A DNA stretch of 64,000 bases from Typhlomys cinereus (taxonomy: Eukaryota > Chordata > Mammalia > Rodentia > Platacanthomyidae), in the NCBI GenBank assembly GCA_023101885.1, contig JALPQD010000017.1, positions 420,220 to 484,219 on the forward strand, given 5' to 3'. A program made the translations under genes and the position numbers. Positions 23,231 to 33,879 of the stretch are shown in pieces. Within the stretch, counting starts at the first letter, position 1; each line of letters opens with the position of its first letter. The notes below the pieces were generated by a model. The model did not search any database. It was given only the letters and a program-made list of their open reading frames with translations, and was not told where the DNA came from.

Positions 23231-23860
23231 GTGGGTAGGTCCTAGAACTGTTTGCCTCTGTGCGTTTCACCCCTTTACTGCAGGCTTTAATTAGTGTGCC
23301 ATTGAGTTCATTTAGTAAGACACGGAGAAAAGTAGTAACAGCTGAACAATATTCTTTGTCATGTGGTGGGAAGAAGAGGCGCTCTTCCCAGCATTCTTTT
23401 CATACTTGGTGGCTCTAAAAGTAGCCAGTTAATTAGATTCCATGGTTACTGCTATTGTCGCATCTGCTTACTTGAAGTGCAAAGATAATCATCAATTGTA
23501 CACTCTTGACTACACTATTAATGGCGTTAATACCTCCATTGTGTTTACATTTTGCATTGTAGTGAACACTTAGCCATTGTGGTTTTTCTTGGGCGCAGTA
23601 ATTCAGCGATGTCTGTCTCTCTGCAGTGCCCTCGCCTCTTTCATTCCGCGGTTCTAAGTGTTGTTTTTCTAGCAAGGTCTTGAAATGTGGGGCATTATGT
23701 ATGAGTTATGCTAATTTGTTAGGGCAATGAATACATTAATTTCATTAGCAAATGGCCTCAAAGCAATAATTACCAGTGTAGGTGTGTCAAAAGCAATCAT
23801 GTTCAGTTTTGCCAGTTAATTATTAAGATTTTGTTCTAAGGGGTCCAGATTTGACATCGG
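23231..23860. promoter_or_regulatory. candidate conserved non-coding element
   Basis: The stretch holds many homeodomain-type cores, such as 'TTTAATTAGTG', 'GCCAGTTAATTAG', 'ACATTAATTTCATTAGC' and 'CCAGTTAATTATTAAG'. It lacks microsatellites and recognised repeats over about 600 bases. Such composition is common in developmental enhancers, but no comparison was possible, so this is inference only. Confidence 0.3.
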
Positions 23861-24640
23861 GCTTCAATTTAGACATAAATAAAACCTAAAAGTATGTAGG
23901 GATGAGGAAATAAAGTCAAGATCTTGTTTTGCACTCATGTACATCTCTTTTTGTCTGATTGGGACTGCCAACAGTATGCCAAGATAGTATCAGTAACATA
24001 GTTTTGGTGCCCCCCAAAGAAAAGGTGTGCTTTATAAAAAGTAAGTTATACTTTCTCAATACCTTCATAACTGGATTTTAAATGATCTATAAAACAGTAT
24101 ATAACGTGCTAAAATAAATTCCACTTAGAACTGTTGTCTGAAGTGCATCCTTCTTTACCCTAAAACTCACTTTATTTTTTTAAATGAATGGAATTTCCCT
24201 CTAATGGATTAATTGGCTCTCTGAGCCCGCTCTACTCTCAATGCTTCAAACCATTTGCTGCTAAGCAGTAAAAGTAGACCCTCTATTCCAGGGTTCATTT
24301 TCACAAAGATTTGACATTCTTTTTATAATCAGACACCTGTTGGAACCATTTCATGCATCTCCATTTCTGAAATTATGTGTGAGGTCGATTCAATCTGAAC
24401 GATCTCTCGCACTGTTTATGGAATCTTGGAATATAGACCGAGTTCAGTGTCCTGGGGTTCGCTCTAATGGGAAAAATAACACTCTCGGGAATTTTTGGAG
24501 AAAAGGAATACTGTGGAGATGGAGAAGCAGATGACATGCCCACGTAAAGATCGGGCATGTGAGCCCCAAAAATGGGAAGGGAAGCAAACAGACACAGGAT
24601 GGATGGAGGAGGGAGACAATGCAGAAGCACATGCTGGAAA
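23861..24640. other. unassigned sequence
   Basis: No gene or repeat family is recognised. Frames on both strands at 24340-24678 overlap each other and show no domain. Confidence 0.4.
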
Positions 24641-24654
24641 CAGGCCGGGGTATA

Positions 24655-24802
24655 TGTTCCGCAGCTAACGGTGCTCATTGTGCAAGTCTGGCGACCTGAG
24701 TTCGATCCCTGGAACCCAAGTAAATGACAAAGGAAAGAAAAGATTCTACAAAGTTATCTTCTGATCTTCTCACATACACCATGCCGTGTGCCCCCCACAT
24801 AC

Positions 24803-24833
<31 letters not shown>

Positions 24834-24905
24834 ACACACGCACACACACACACGCACATACAAGCACACACATAAGCATAAATGCACATGCACATAAATT
24901 ATAAT
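24655..24905 (+). mobile_element. B4/RSINE-like SINE with (CA)n tail
   Basis: 'GCTAACGGTGCTCATTGTGC', the B box 'GAGTTCGATCCCTGG', 'AACCCAAGTAAA', 'TACAAAGTTATCTTCTGATC' and 'CATGCCGTGTGCC' follow the usual order of this SINE type. A long (CA)n stretch follows at 24803-24864. Confidence 0.75.
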
Positions 24906-25444
24906 AATCACTTCAGAATTGAATTTTGAAAAAGAAAATACTAGAAGCTTCAGAAGGAAGTTCGTTGCTGTCAGACCTTTGCAATTCTCAGAAAACCTTT
25001 GCTTTTTCTGCAAAGGATGACTGTCGGCTCACTCTCCTCTCTAAACACAACCCTCTTTGGAGTAATGATGAAACATGGATGGAGCTGGCCCGCCAGGATG
25101 TAGATGTTCTAGTTCTAGATTCTTCCTATCTCGCAGGCAAATGGTGCTTCTTCTGTTCTCCTGATCAACTTTGCAGTGAATCCATCCCAACAAAACAACC
25201 TCTAATGTGTTGATACTTTAATACTTCCAAACTTGCTGGATTCCTGGAGCCAAAACTAGGCTTCTGTGTGGAACAAGCCATGCTGTGCCCAGGGTTCAGA
25301 AAGACAGCCACTGTCTTGGTACAAAACAAGTTGTCATTAACATGGGTAGACTGCTAATAAATGCGATTATTGCTAGCAGCTCAAAGCTCTTTGGACAAGA
25401 TATAGTCTATCAGTCTGTCAATGCTAGTTCTCAACCTTAAGTTA
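24906..25444. other. unassigned sequence
   Basis: A 95-codon plus-strand frame covers 24926-25213 but shows no recognisable protein features. Confidence 0.4.
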
Positions 25445-25489
25445 GAAAACCATATTTCCTTCTCCTTTAGATTAATATGGGATTCCACA
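25445..25489 (+). repeat. source copy of a 45-bp exact dispersed duplication
   Basis: Forty-five bases from GAAAACCATATTTCC to GGATTCCACA are identical to 26991-27035, in the same orientation about 1.5 kb downstream. This copy has no flanking direct repeats, so it is the likely template. Confidence 0.95.
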
Positions 25490-25915
25490 CTTTTGAAATA
25501 ACTCTGGTTCAGCCTAGCAGAGTTTAGATATTATTTAAAGAAACTTGATTGACACTAATTTATTGTAAGTGGAATCTTTAGTAGTAATCTCCATTTGTTA
25601 GCGATTGCCTACATTTGAAACATGTTTACTCCCATAAACTTCTATTTCTGTGAGATGTAGAGAGGAGAAGTTAGAGGCGAAGGCAACCTCTTCTGAAGCA
25701 TAAGGCTTTACTTGCTCACTTTAAAGAGGCATGAAATTCAAGTTACAGAGTAGATATTAGGAACCGGAACTTCTGTGTAGGACAGTTTCCGGGTGGTCCT
25801 ATCTCTATGGTATTCTAATTCAAGGTTACCATAGTAACGGTATCTAGTACAGTCTGTGCAGTGACACATAGCAGTCCTGAGAAAACCTCAGGTCTTTGAG
25901 TGAGTGGAAGTTCTA
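25490..25915. other. unassigned sequence
   Basis: Nothing recognised. Confidence 0.4.
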
Positions 25916-25919
25916 ACAT

Positions 25920-26050
25920 AGTTCTTCTGCATAAACTTGGACGAGTGACATGAACTTCCTCAGTCCCAGTCTTCTCGTCTGTAAAATACCGACAGTGCAC
26001 CTGCTTCACGCAGCTTTCCTGAACATTAAATGAGCCAACGTGTTTGCGGA
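25920..26050 (+). mobile_element. MIR SINE
   Basis: 'AAACTTGGACGAGTGACATG', 'CTTCCTCAGTCCCAGTC', 'CTCGTCTGTAAAATACCG' and 'GAACATTAAATGAGCC' follow MIR in sense order. Confidence 0.8.
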
Positions 26051-26630
26051 GCAGCCCAGTTCATGGAAAAAATTAATAGTAACTATTAATATTCTTAGTA
26101 GTGGTGTCATTTTTATTAAGTAGTAACACTAGAACTCTGTAAAATTCAGAAGCCAAGACATGAAACGTGCTACCTCTCGCTCCCAGTTCCCTGTGACAAT
26201 GTAGACACTGTTGACTTTGCTTACATAAATTTCGTGACCTACCCTCTGGCTTAGAGGACTTTGCAACTTCACACCTTGTGCCAGTTGTTTGCACGGCTCC
26301 CCTAGAACTCGAAATGCGATGCGCCATCATTTCCCTCTTCCATCTAGTTCTCCCACCTCGGCGCTCACTGGCTCCATGGTGATAGTCTTTTCTGGACCAG
26401 TCAGAGTCCTGCTACGCCTTTGTCCTGACATAGTGAGACTGTGAGTACCCAGACCTGAGACCCTGCCGCGCAGACTCTGAATCTGCAGGCTGTTGCCCAC
26501 CGAGTCTAAGGAGACACAATTCCCCCCAGCCAAAGAATTAAACTCATAAGTTGTTTTCCTCTGACCCTCTGTCTTGCAGTCCATCATATGATACTTACAA
26601 GGGGAACTGCAAATTTAGAGTGCTACACTA
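26051..26630. other. unassigned sequence
   Basis: No repeat or gene is recognised. Two antisense frames (26073-26330 and 26327-26587) abut but show no domain. Confidence 0.4.
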
Positions 26631-26637
26631 CGCCACA

Positions 26638-26745
26638 AATTGTGCTAAGCTTATTCAAAATTTTATTATTTAATAATCACTAATGTACAGGTATAAATAT
26701 TACTGCTCCTTTAGGAGTGATAAAAACTTTGAGTTGGAGAGAATT
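26638..26745 (-). mobile_element. MIR SINE, antisense
   Basis: 'TTGTGCTAAGCTTATTC', 'TTATTTAATAATCAC', 'AGGTATAAATATTACTG' and 'AAACTTTGAGTTGGAGAG' match reversed MIR in order. Confidence 0.65.
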
Positions 26746-26971
26746 TTTCTTGCCTGCTTAAGTTCATATAGCTTGTGTGTATTGAAATATTTATGTAATT
26801 CTGATTTACTAATTGTGATTCCTTTAACCTTCACCTGCCATACCACCACCAGATGTTATAGGTTCTTGCCATCTGAATCAAATGTGTCATCCAAATGTCA
26901 GTCTTAGCATATTTGCACAAAAGAAAAGCCAAGGACTTCTCACTGTGTATAACCTGCTTATCACCTCTCCC

Positions 26972-27053
26972 TACCCTTCTTTGATGGGATGAAAACCATA
27001 TTTCCTTCTCCTTTAGATTAATATGGGATTCCACATCCTTACCCTTCTTTGAT
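26972..27053 (+). repeat. 54-bp templated insertion flanked by a 14-bp direct repeat
   Basis: TACCCTTCTTTGAT occurs at 26972-26985 and 27040-27053. The 54 bases between consist of GGGAT, the 45 bases identical to 25445-25489, then TCCT. This is what an insertion of a copied local fragment with target-site duplication would leave. There is no A tail. Its mechanism is not known from the sequence. Confidence 0.85.
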
Positions 27054-27785
27054 TTTTGTTTGCTTTGTTTTGAGAGGCATGTCATCAATATAAGACACAC
27101 ACAATTCTGCAATGATGGGCACAGTTTGGTATATCCGTGTAATGGAGCTGGCCATGTGGCTGAGAGGAACGCCTGTCCATCACATATTAGCTGTCTCTGG
27201 GTTTTATTAAATAATCCAAGCAGACTATAGTATAAACTCTGAAAGGTTATGGGTAATTCTAACAAGCAGAGCCTAGATGATACCAGAAGACTCATCCAGT
27301 TGATATCATTGGATATAAAACCAGAACAAAGATCTTCCAGCAGATGCCCTCATTTAAAAATTCAGTGGTTATCAGTATATGGACTCCAACTTCCCGGGAA
27401 GTACTGATACCACAGCCAAGGGTCATCTCAGGAAGCACTTCATATATCACGTTATTTCTGCAGTGTTCTCTGAAAGATTATAGATGTGGCTATGACTAAT
27501 AAGACAGATGTCAAAGCATATAGGTACTGAATCATGAGATTTCAAAGCAAAAACCTAAGACATACTCCCAATGGAAAAGGTAGTGAACCATTAGATGACA
27601 GGTCCTAGTCGCAAGAGTCTCACTTTAGAATTTAAGCGAGATACGACGGAGGTTTACAAGTGTCCTGTTTCCTCTGTAGTGAGAGAATGTGTGCATTTAT
27701 TACACGCATACACACATACATGCATATGCACACACATTGTAGATGTCTATAACTTTGTCTAAGAGCAACAACTCACCTTTACAGG
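27054..27785. other. unassigned sequence
   Basis: Nothing recognised apart from a short CA-rich patch near 27705-27735. Confidence 0.4.
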
Positions 27786-28360
27786 GCAAAGGAAAGAAAA
27801 AAGAAGGAAGGAAGGAAGGAAGGAAGGAAGGAAGGAAGGAAGGAAGGAAGGAAGGAAGGAAGGAAGGAAGGGAAAAGAGAAAGGGAAAGGAAGAGAGAGA
27901 GAAGAAAGAAAAGAAGAGGGAAGAGGGAGGGAGAGAGGGAAAGGGAGGGAGGGAGGGAAGGAGGGAAGAAGGGAGGGAGGAAGGAGGGAGGGAGGAAAGG
28001 AGGGAGGGAGGAAGGAAGGAAGGAAGGAAGGAAGGAAGGAAGGAAGGAAGGAAGGAAGGAGGGAAAAGACAAAGGGAAAGGAAGAGAGAGAGAAGAAAGA
28101 AAAGAAGAGGGAGGGAGAGAGGGAAAAAGGAGGGAGGGAGGGAAGGAGGGAAGAGAAGGGAGAGGGGAACGAGGAGGGGGAAGGAGGGAGGGAGGGAAGG
28201 AGGAGGGAGGCCGGAGGAGTGAGGGAGGAGTGAGTGGAGGGGGAGGGGGGCGGGAGGGAAGGAAGAAAAAGGGAGGGAGAGGAGGAGGCAAAGGAGGGAG
28301 AAGGAGGGAGGGAGGGGGGAGGAGGAAGGGGAGGGAAGTTGAGGGCTGAGGGCGGGAGGA
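27786..28360. repeat. (GGAA/GGGA)n polypurine tract with a 191-bp internal duplication
   Basis: About 575 bases are almost purely A and G. The block beginning GGGAAAAGAGAAAGGG (27870) recurs at 28061 as GGGAAAAGACAAAGGG, and the following 'GAAGAGAGAGAGAAGAAAG' recurs with it. Each copy is preceded by (GGAA)n and followed by (GGGA)n blocks, giving a tandem unit of about 191 bp. Long mirror-type purine runs and GGG blocks can form triplex or quadruplex structures. Frames of 159 and 170 codons across it are low-complexity artefacts. Confidence 0.95.
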
Positions 28361-28540
28361 GGAGAGGATTGCTTTATTGTACTGCTTGATCTGAAATTTC
28401 TTTTGTTGCTATTTACCTTCTCTTGCCACCTTGAATTTTTAAACGATAAGATACTACAGAGTTAAACCAAGTCGCATGGGAAGGAAAGTGCAGCAGAGTT
28501 CTTTGCCCTCACGCTTTACCTACCCAGCCAGTGGCCCATG
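28361..28540. other. unassigned linker
   Basis: Unique sequence between the polypurine tract and the minisatellite. Confidence 0.4.
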
Positions 28541-28889
28541 CATGTCTGTCTGTGGTACGTTGTGTAATACGTGTGTAAGGCATGTCTGTCTGTGGTACGT
28601 TGTGTAATACGTGTGTAAGGCATGTCTGTCTGTGGTACGTTGTGTAATATGTGTGTAAGGCATGTCTGTCTGGGGTGCGTTGTGTAATACGTGTGTAAGG
28701 CATGTCTGTCTGTGGTACATTATGTAATACGTGTGTAAGGCATGTCTGTCTGTGGTATGTTGTGAAATACGTGTGTAAGGCATGTCTGTCTGTGGTATGT
28801 TGTGTAAAACGTGTGTAAGGCATGTCTGTCTGTGGTATGTTGTGTAATACCTGTGTAAGGCATGTCTGTCTGGGGTGCATTGTCTAACA
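28541..28889. repeat. minisatellite, 40-bp unit, eight full copies plus a partial ninth
   Basis: Units start CATGTCTGTCTG at 28541, 28581, 28621, 28661, 28701, 28741, 28781 and 28821, with a partial at 28861. Full copies differ at only a few positions; units 4 and 9 share GGGGTGC in place of GTGGTAC. No spacers separate the units. Because 40 is not a multiple of three, each minus-strand frame cycles through all phases. Two frames stay open for 123-125 codons, giving repetitive Thr/His-rich peptides that I regard as non-coding. Confidence 0.97.
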
Positions 28890-30046
28890 TTCCTCAAAGC
28901 ATACGACTGAAGGAAGTGAAAGGGAGGGCTAAGGACTCAGCCAAGGCTTCTTGTTCATCAAACTCCAGGCACAGCGTGCTTCATGAGGTATAACCTCCCC
29001 AGGGCCCAGTCTAAAGAAACCACATCATCTCAGATTATCCTCTGTCCCAAGAGCCTTGCGATGCAGCCCCTCCCAGATCACTGTTCCATCGTATTTGGAG
29101 ATGGCTTGACTCCAGAGGTGACCGGCATGGTCTCTCATCTCTGACACCTGTCACCTCCCAAATGCACCCCAAGAAGACGACTGTCCCACCCCTGCCAGCA
29201 AAACATCGCATCCACTGGGAAGAGGAAGCTTTAGCGGTGCTTTGTTCTCAGAACTAGGATGTGAATCTAGAACTTGCTGAATTCCATGTCTTTCTGCTTA
29301 TTCACAGGGGCTTAAGTGAAATCTGAACTTCTAGATTTTAAGTTAATATTTATGGCACAATTTAATACACATTTAGTGATGTAAAGAAGTGGATTGAATG
29401 ATGTGGCAGGCATATAAGCCTCAACAGAAACTCATTTACTAACAGAATCCAACCCTAAGTAAAATAAGCAGCTCTGCTTTCTAAACTCCTCCCCCACCCC
29501 CCGCCATTTTATAACCACCTTTAGGGAAAGGTGGAGAGGAGAATTGGGTTTCCATGTGGATTTAATTCAAGAACTTCCCCAGAAACTGCTTGAAGGCAAT
29601 ACAGTAGTGAGCCAACTTTCTTCTGTTAAGTCGCAAAAAAAAAATAGACTGTACCGAAGAGAAGGGATCAAGCCCAGGTGCAAAGAGGAAATTTAGAATT
29701 ATCATTCCACCAGTATCAGAAGGTCCTTTATGTTTATAACTTCATAAAAGTTCACAGTTAGAGTGTTTGCTGCCAACTAATAAAAAAAAAAGTAATGAAA
29801 AATTTTGCAGATTCTTTTGTACAGACAGCAGTTATATAATCCCTAAATCCCGATGAATTTCATATCTTCAAAAAATATTTAAAAGGCAAAAATACGTCCC
29901 AGGATTTATTTGCAATCCCTATAAAGGCATAGGTCGCAGCCTTGTCAATCGATAAGAAACAACTATATGGTTTGTCTATATATCAATAGGCATTTGACAT
30001 TGTATTCTAATTCCTTCATTGCTTAAAGATTTGGAAAATAGCGATT
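28890..30046. other. unassigned sequence
   Basis: At 29247-29305, 'CTAGGATGTGAATCTAG' may be the tail of a very old antisense MIR (weak). The remainder is unrecognised. Confidence 0.35.
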
Positions 30047-30364
30047 AAGAAGTGATAGTCCAGGGCTGGAGAGGTGGCTCAGGGGTTAAGCCTCTGCCTT
30101 GCAGGCAGAAGGTCCTGAGTTCGGATCCCAGATCCCACGTATAGACGCCAGGCGGAAGCAGGGGCGGCCTGCGCTTCTGGTCCTGGTAGGGCGGAGCCTG
30201 TGAATCCTGGGGCAGAAGGAGGTGGAGGCGTCCATGGTGGTTCGCGAATTTGTCCGTAGTTCTACACATACACAGACACACACACGTGCGCGCACATACA
30301 TACGCACATGCGCACAGTTGAATAAATAATAATAATAAAAAATTTTTTAAAAAGTGATACTCCA
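30047..30364 (+). mobile_element. CpG-rich tRNA-derived SINE, young subfamily, copy 2, with target duplication
   Basis: The body spans 30063-30348, with the A box TGGCTCAGGGG at 30075-30085 and the B box GTTCGGATCC at 30119-30128. The body has 'GGCGTCCATGGTGGTTCGCG', then (CA)n and an AAT-type A-rich tail. The duplication AAGAAGTGATAGTCCA (30047-30062) and AAAAAGTGATACTCCA (30349-30364) differs at two positions. It is collinear with the copy at 2255 apart from point differences and the tail. It is Pol III-type and does not encode protein. Confidence 0.9.
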
Positions 30365-31960
30365 GAGTGGATGTTTTTGATTAGTAGTAGTGACACCTTC
30401 ATCCCTTTTAAAAACATCCTTGATATGCACGATCATTCAGGAAGCCCTGGGCTTCTAAGTTTGGCTTTTGTGATTATAAAGGAAATATCTTCACCTGTCA
30501 AAAAAATTCTAAGAGCAGAGCTTCTGCATTTACTGTACTAAACACATCCATTTAGGAAGAGTAACACTGTCCTTACTGCACAGGTGAAGGGAGAGGCAAG
30601 AACAGATGCAAAAAAGAGTTCTTCTGTTGTTTTTGGTACTGACTTTCCTCCTGCCTCCTGCATTTTTCAGTGCAAGACAGCAGACACCTTTTGAGTGTTT
30701 CCCAAGTTCTCGGGGGTCTCCTTTCCTGTTCACTTTGCTCCCTGGGCCCTGCATCGTCACCTGACCTGGTCCAGCTCAACGGCTTTTGCCTCCGACAGAT
30801 TGCCCTTAACCTTTACTTTTCATTACCGCACAGGCGGCGGGGGAGGAGGAGGAGGATGGAAATTGGAGGTGTTTCAAGCGTCTGCACTACATTAAGTCAC
30901 TATATGAAAAAGTCATAGACTTTGAAATGAAAGGTGAAGTACAGTGCTTGGGATGTGGCATTAAAATTCATCACTGTGTAAAGCTCATAAAATCTGTATA
31001 TAAATGTTGCTGTTATTATTTATGAAAAATAATCGCATGGTGATGCTTCCTCTTTAGTTAATTATTTGTGTAGGGTCCAAAGAACACTTTAGCTATTATT
31101 GCTATTGTTGTTGATAAAATCTTGCATGGGACATGCCGGTCACTGTCTTAACATATTTTGCATACCCATCTCAGTCAATGTTCACAAGAATATATATATG
31201 TGTGTGTGTGTATATATATACATATATATATGTATATATGATTTATAATGGGAAGCTTCCTCCAAGTTATGGAACCAAAGAACAGTCTGTGCCCAAGCCA
31301 GTGGGATCCAAAGCATGATTTCTTAACCACTTCACTCCTAGATCAATATTGTCCCCAGATGCATGATAAATAGGCAAATAAAAGAACAATTTTTTGCAGC
31401 CAAAGAATCAAGGCTGAAAAAGAACAATTAACTTAGAAATGTCACATACTTATTCGAGAGGACCATGGAATGAAAGCGCGCATTCCCTAATGTGGCTCAC
31501 TGCCTTAACCTCAAATGTCCTCTGAACTTTTCAATGATACTTTTTCTGGGAGTAGATATTAACATTGAAAAACTTGAACTACCATGATGGAAGTCTAGAT
31601 TAGCAGTGAATGCTTTTTTTTTATTAACAAAAATATAAGCTGACCCATGAGAGCCACTGCCTGGGAGGTAGGAAAGAAATATCCAGATTGAGGATCAAAA
31701 TAAAACAAACCCAATTTAAAAGCCCTCGTTTCACCATAAATTTGGTGCACCAGAGGTCAAATAAGACCCTTGGGTGCAAATGAAGTTGAGTACATCTCTT
31801 GCTTAACACAGATGTTTTATTCTCTTCCAACAAGCACTTTTTTTTTTTTTTGTAACAGGCAGAATTCTGTTACACATAAAGTGGAACTGCTACCAGCTTG
31901 CAGGTTTTTGTTTTTTTTTTTCAATTTTCAGGATTTTTGAGTACAGGTTTTTTTTTCCAG
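30365..31960. other. unassigned sequence with a TG/TA microsatellite
   Basis: An ATATATGTG/TATACATA tract lies at 31190-31240. Homopolymer T runs occur at 31613-31622 and 31839-31851. No gene or known repeat is recognised. Confidence 0.4.
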
Positions 31961-31987
31961 TGTGCATGTGAATCAAATAGAAAGAAA

Positions 31988-31989
<2 letters not shown>

Positions 31990-32047
<58 letters not shown>

Positions 32048-32190
32048 TTCAAAAGCGGCTAAACTAAAGAGCTCCCAGACTAGGTCCTCTGTTGCTACCC
32101 TGGTGTTTACATCCTGCCCTGCCGGGATGGACTGCAGAAGGGCAAAGTACCTATGTATCCCTCAATGTGCCTACTGTTTGGCCTTTGTAG
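31990..32190 (+). repeat. unclassified interspersed repeat, copy 1, preceded by (CA)n
   Basis: A (CA)n run (31990-32046) leads into about 145 bases starting near 'AAAAGCGGCTAAACTAAAG' and including 'ACATCCTGCCCTGCC' and 'AGAAGGGCAAAGTACC'. The reverse complement of 33630-33790 carries the same order: CA run, 'AAAAGCAGCCAAACCTAAAG', 'GTATCCTGTCCTGCCC', 'GGAGGGCAAACTACCC'. I do not recognise the family. Both copies carry the CA run at the same end, so the run is probably part of the element. Confidence 0.7.
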
Positions 32191-33629
32191 AGCCCTCGTT
32201 TTTCACGGGAGCACAGTCGCCAAGCACCGGCAAGATGCCGTGTTGAAAATCCACACCTGGCTCTCTGCGGTCATCTGCCTGTCCTCGTAGACATCCAGCC
32301 CCTCCATCACACCCCCCCTCCCATCCCGGTGTGGGATGTCTGGAACTGTTTGTGGAACCATTTCATGCTCTTTTCGACTGAGGTAGAAGGAGACGAACGT
32401 TCCGTATTATCTTTAATTTCCATAAAATTGTTTTAATCTTTGCTTTATAATAAATGTATAATGGTGCCCTCGGGGAATCTCTGTTTTGTGTTATAGGTGT
32501 CTCTGTCTCCATTGGAGTCATGTGCAAAATGGAACCCACTCCACATCCACCTTTCACCAAAGGATGCAAAAAATAGGCAAAAACAGAAAAAGATTCATCG
32601 GGGCATCATCATAAGCAAAAAGTGCAACACGCCCTTCTTTATCCCTGGGGACCTCCATGGAACTTTCTGGCAGAGAGAAAGACACAATGCTAATCACGTC
32701 AGGTCAAGAAAACCAGCAGCAGGGGCTAGAAAATCTCTGCTATCTACTTTTGTGTCTGCATCGAGTTCTGGTGGCAGATATTTATAGGTGAATATACATA
32801 TATCATAAAAATGTATAATATATGTAGACATAGCTTTAGCATATCATTTTAATTAAATAAGCAAAAAGATTCTTCTGATGTGTCTGGCTTAGACCTTATA
32901 ACTGCAGTAGATTCTAATTCACTAACTTGAAGAAGAGAAGGAGAGGGAATAGGATTTGGGGAAGGTCCCACAAATACATTTTTTGACATTTTGTTTATTA
33001 TCATCTTATCCAGGCTAGTACTAAATGGATGGACTTGTCAGCAGGAATCTCATGGTGAAGTAAATAAAGAATCTTAATAGGCCGAGAGAATAGAACTAAC
33101 GGAAAATTGCTCACAAAGAGATCTAATTTATTGCCTTCTTTTTTCACTGAGACTCTGTTCTGGATTCTGGCTTTGCCAGGAGAAACGGCTGAATGATGGC
33201 TCAAATCTGTACACAGAGAGAGCTCTCCCTCTGGTAGAAAGGGTTTGCAAAATGGCAAGATTCTCCGTGGCCCAACCAAACTGCTTCTGGAAATTGGCTA
33301 AAGGCTTCCAGGTAGTCTCGGAGTTTTTATTTTCTCGTCTCTTTCTAAACCCACACTGCATTCATGAAAGAAAAATATTGAATGTGGTCACAGCAGGTCT
33401 AATATTATGGCTATTTGTGTTTAAGCAGAATAAAGACACCAACACGGACTCCTCAGTTATTAATATTTTTTTCAGGATAAAAGGCGGCAATAAATCATGA
33501 GGAATGTTTCCAAACAGTAGCACTTTTATAGAAAATTGCTTGCCATTTAAACTAAATATTTGCTCCTCCTCTCAGGAAAATATGTGATGCTTCTGAACAA
33601 GGAGCTACTTTGCCTACTCTCTGCCTCCT
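32191..33629. other. unassigned sequence
   Basis: No family is recognised. Short antisense frames at 33001-33361 overlap and lack domains. Confidence 0.4.
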
Positions 33630-33767
33630 TTAACAAACAATGGGCAGCTGAAGGAAACCTGGGTAGTTTGCCCTCCTGAAATACATCTGGGCAGGACAGG
33701 ATACAGACAGCAGGGTGAGTACGACAGGGACTGGTCTGGGGACATCTTTAGGTTTGGCTGCTTTTCT

Positions 33768-33826
<59 letters not shown>

Positions 33827-33845
33827 CAGACAGAGACACAGAGAG
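33630..33845 (-). repeat. unclassified interspersed repeat, copy 2, inverted, with (GT)n(GA)n
   Basis: Inverted counterpart of the repeat at 31990-32190, roughly 1.6 kb away. The plus strand shows the shared segment at 33640-33765, then (GT)n at 33770-33791 and (GA)n at 33792-33822. By eye the identity is about 70 percent over some 110 to 145 bases. The peptides from the two copies can be aligned (both have KAAK...CPA), but that follows from shared DNA ancestry and does not show coding. Confidence 0.7.
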
Positions 33846-33879
33846 GGAACAAAAGAGCACTGTCATAGGCATCATTCTC

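Noticed and set aside
27743..28291. Reading frames of 159 (plus) and 170 (minus) codons
   Set aside because: They are translations of the (GGAA/GGGA)n tract: Lys/Glu/Gly/Arg-rich forward and Pro/Ser/Leu/Phe-rich reverse, with no complexity beyond the simple repeat.
28509..28897. Two antisense frames of 123 and 125 codons with repeated His/Thr peptides, and the idea of a CRISPR array
   Set aside because: The array is a tandem 40-bp minisatellite without spacers. A unit without stops stays open in several frames. No start context, flanking gene or cas-like sequence exists.
30063..30140. Apparent tRNA genes with A and B boxes (also near 2464-2512, 40814, 21073, 24655, 48395)
   Set aside because: These are SINE heads. 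They continue into SINE bodies and A-rich tails and, where young, are flanked by target duplications. They lack a tRNA-like acceptor end and terminator.
31962..33875. Two alignable peptides (both with a KAAK...CPA pattern) suggesting a conserved small protein
   Set aside because: The similarity is explained by homologous DNA repeats in inverted orientation, each beginning in a dinucleotide run. There is no sign of selection on the frame that can be judged here.
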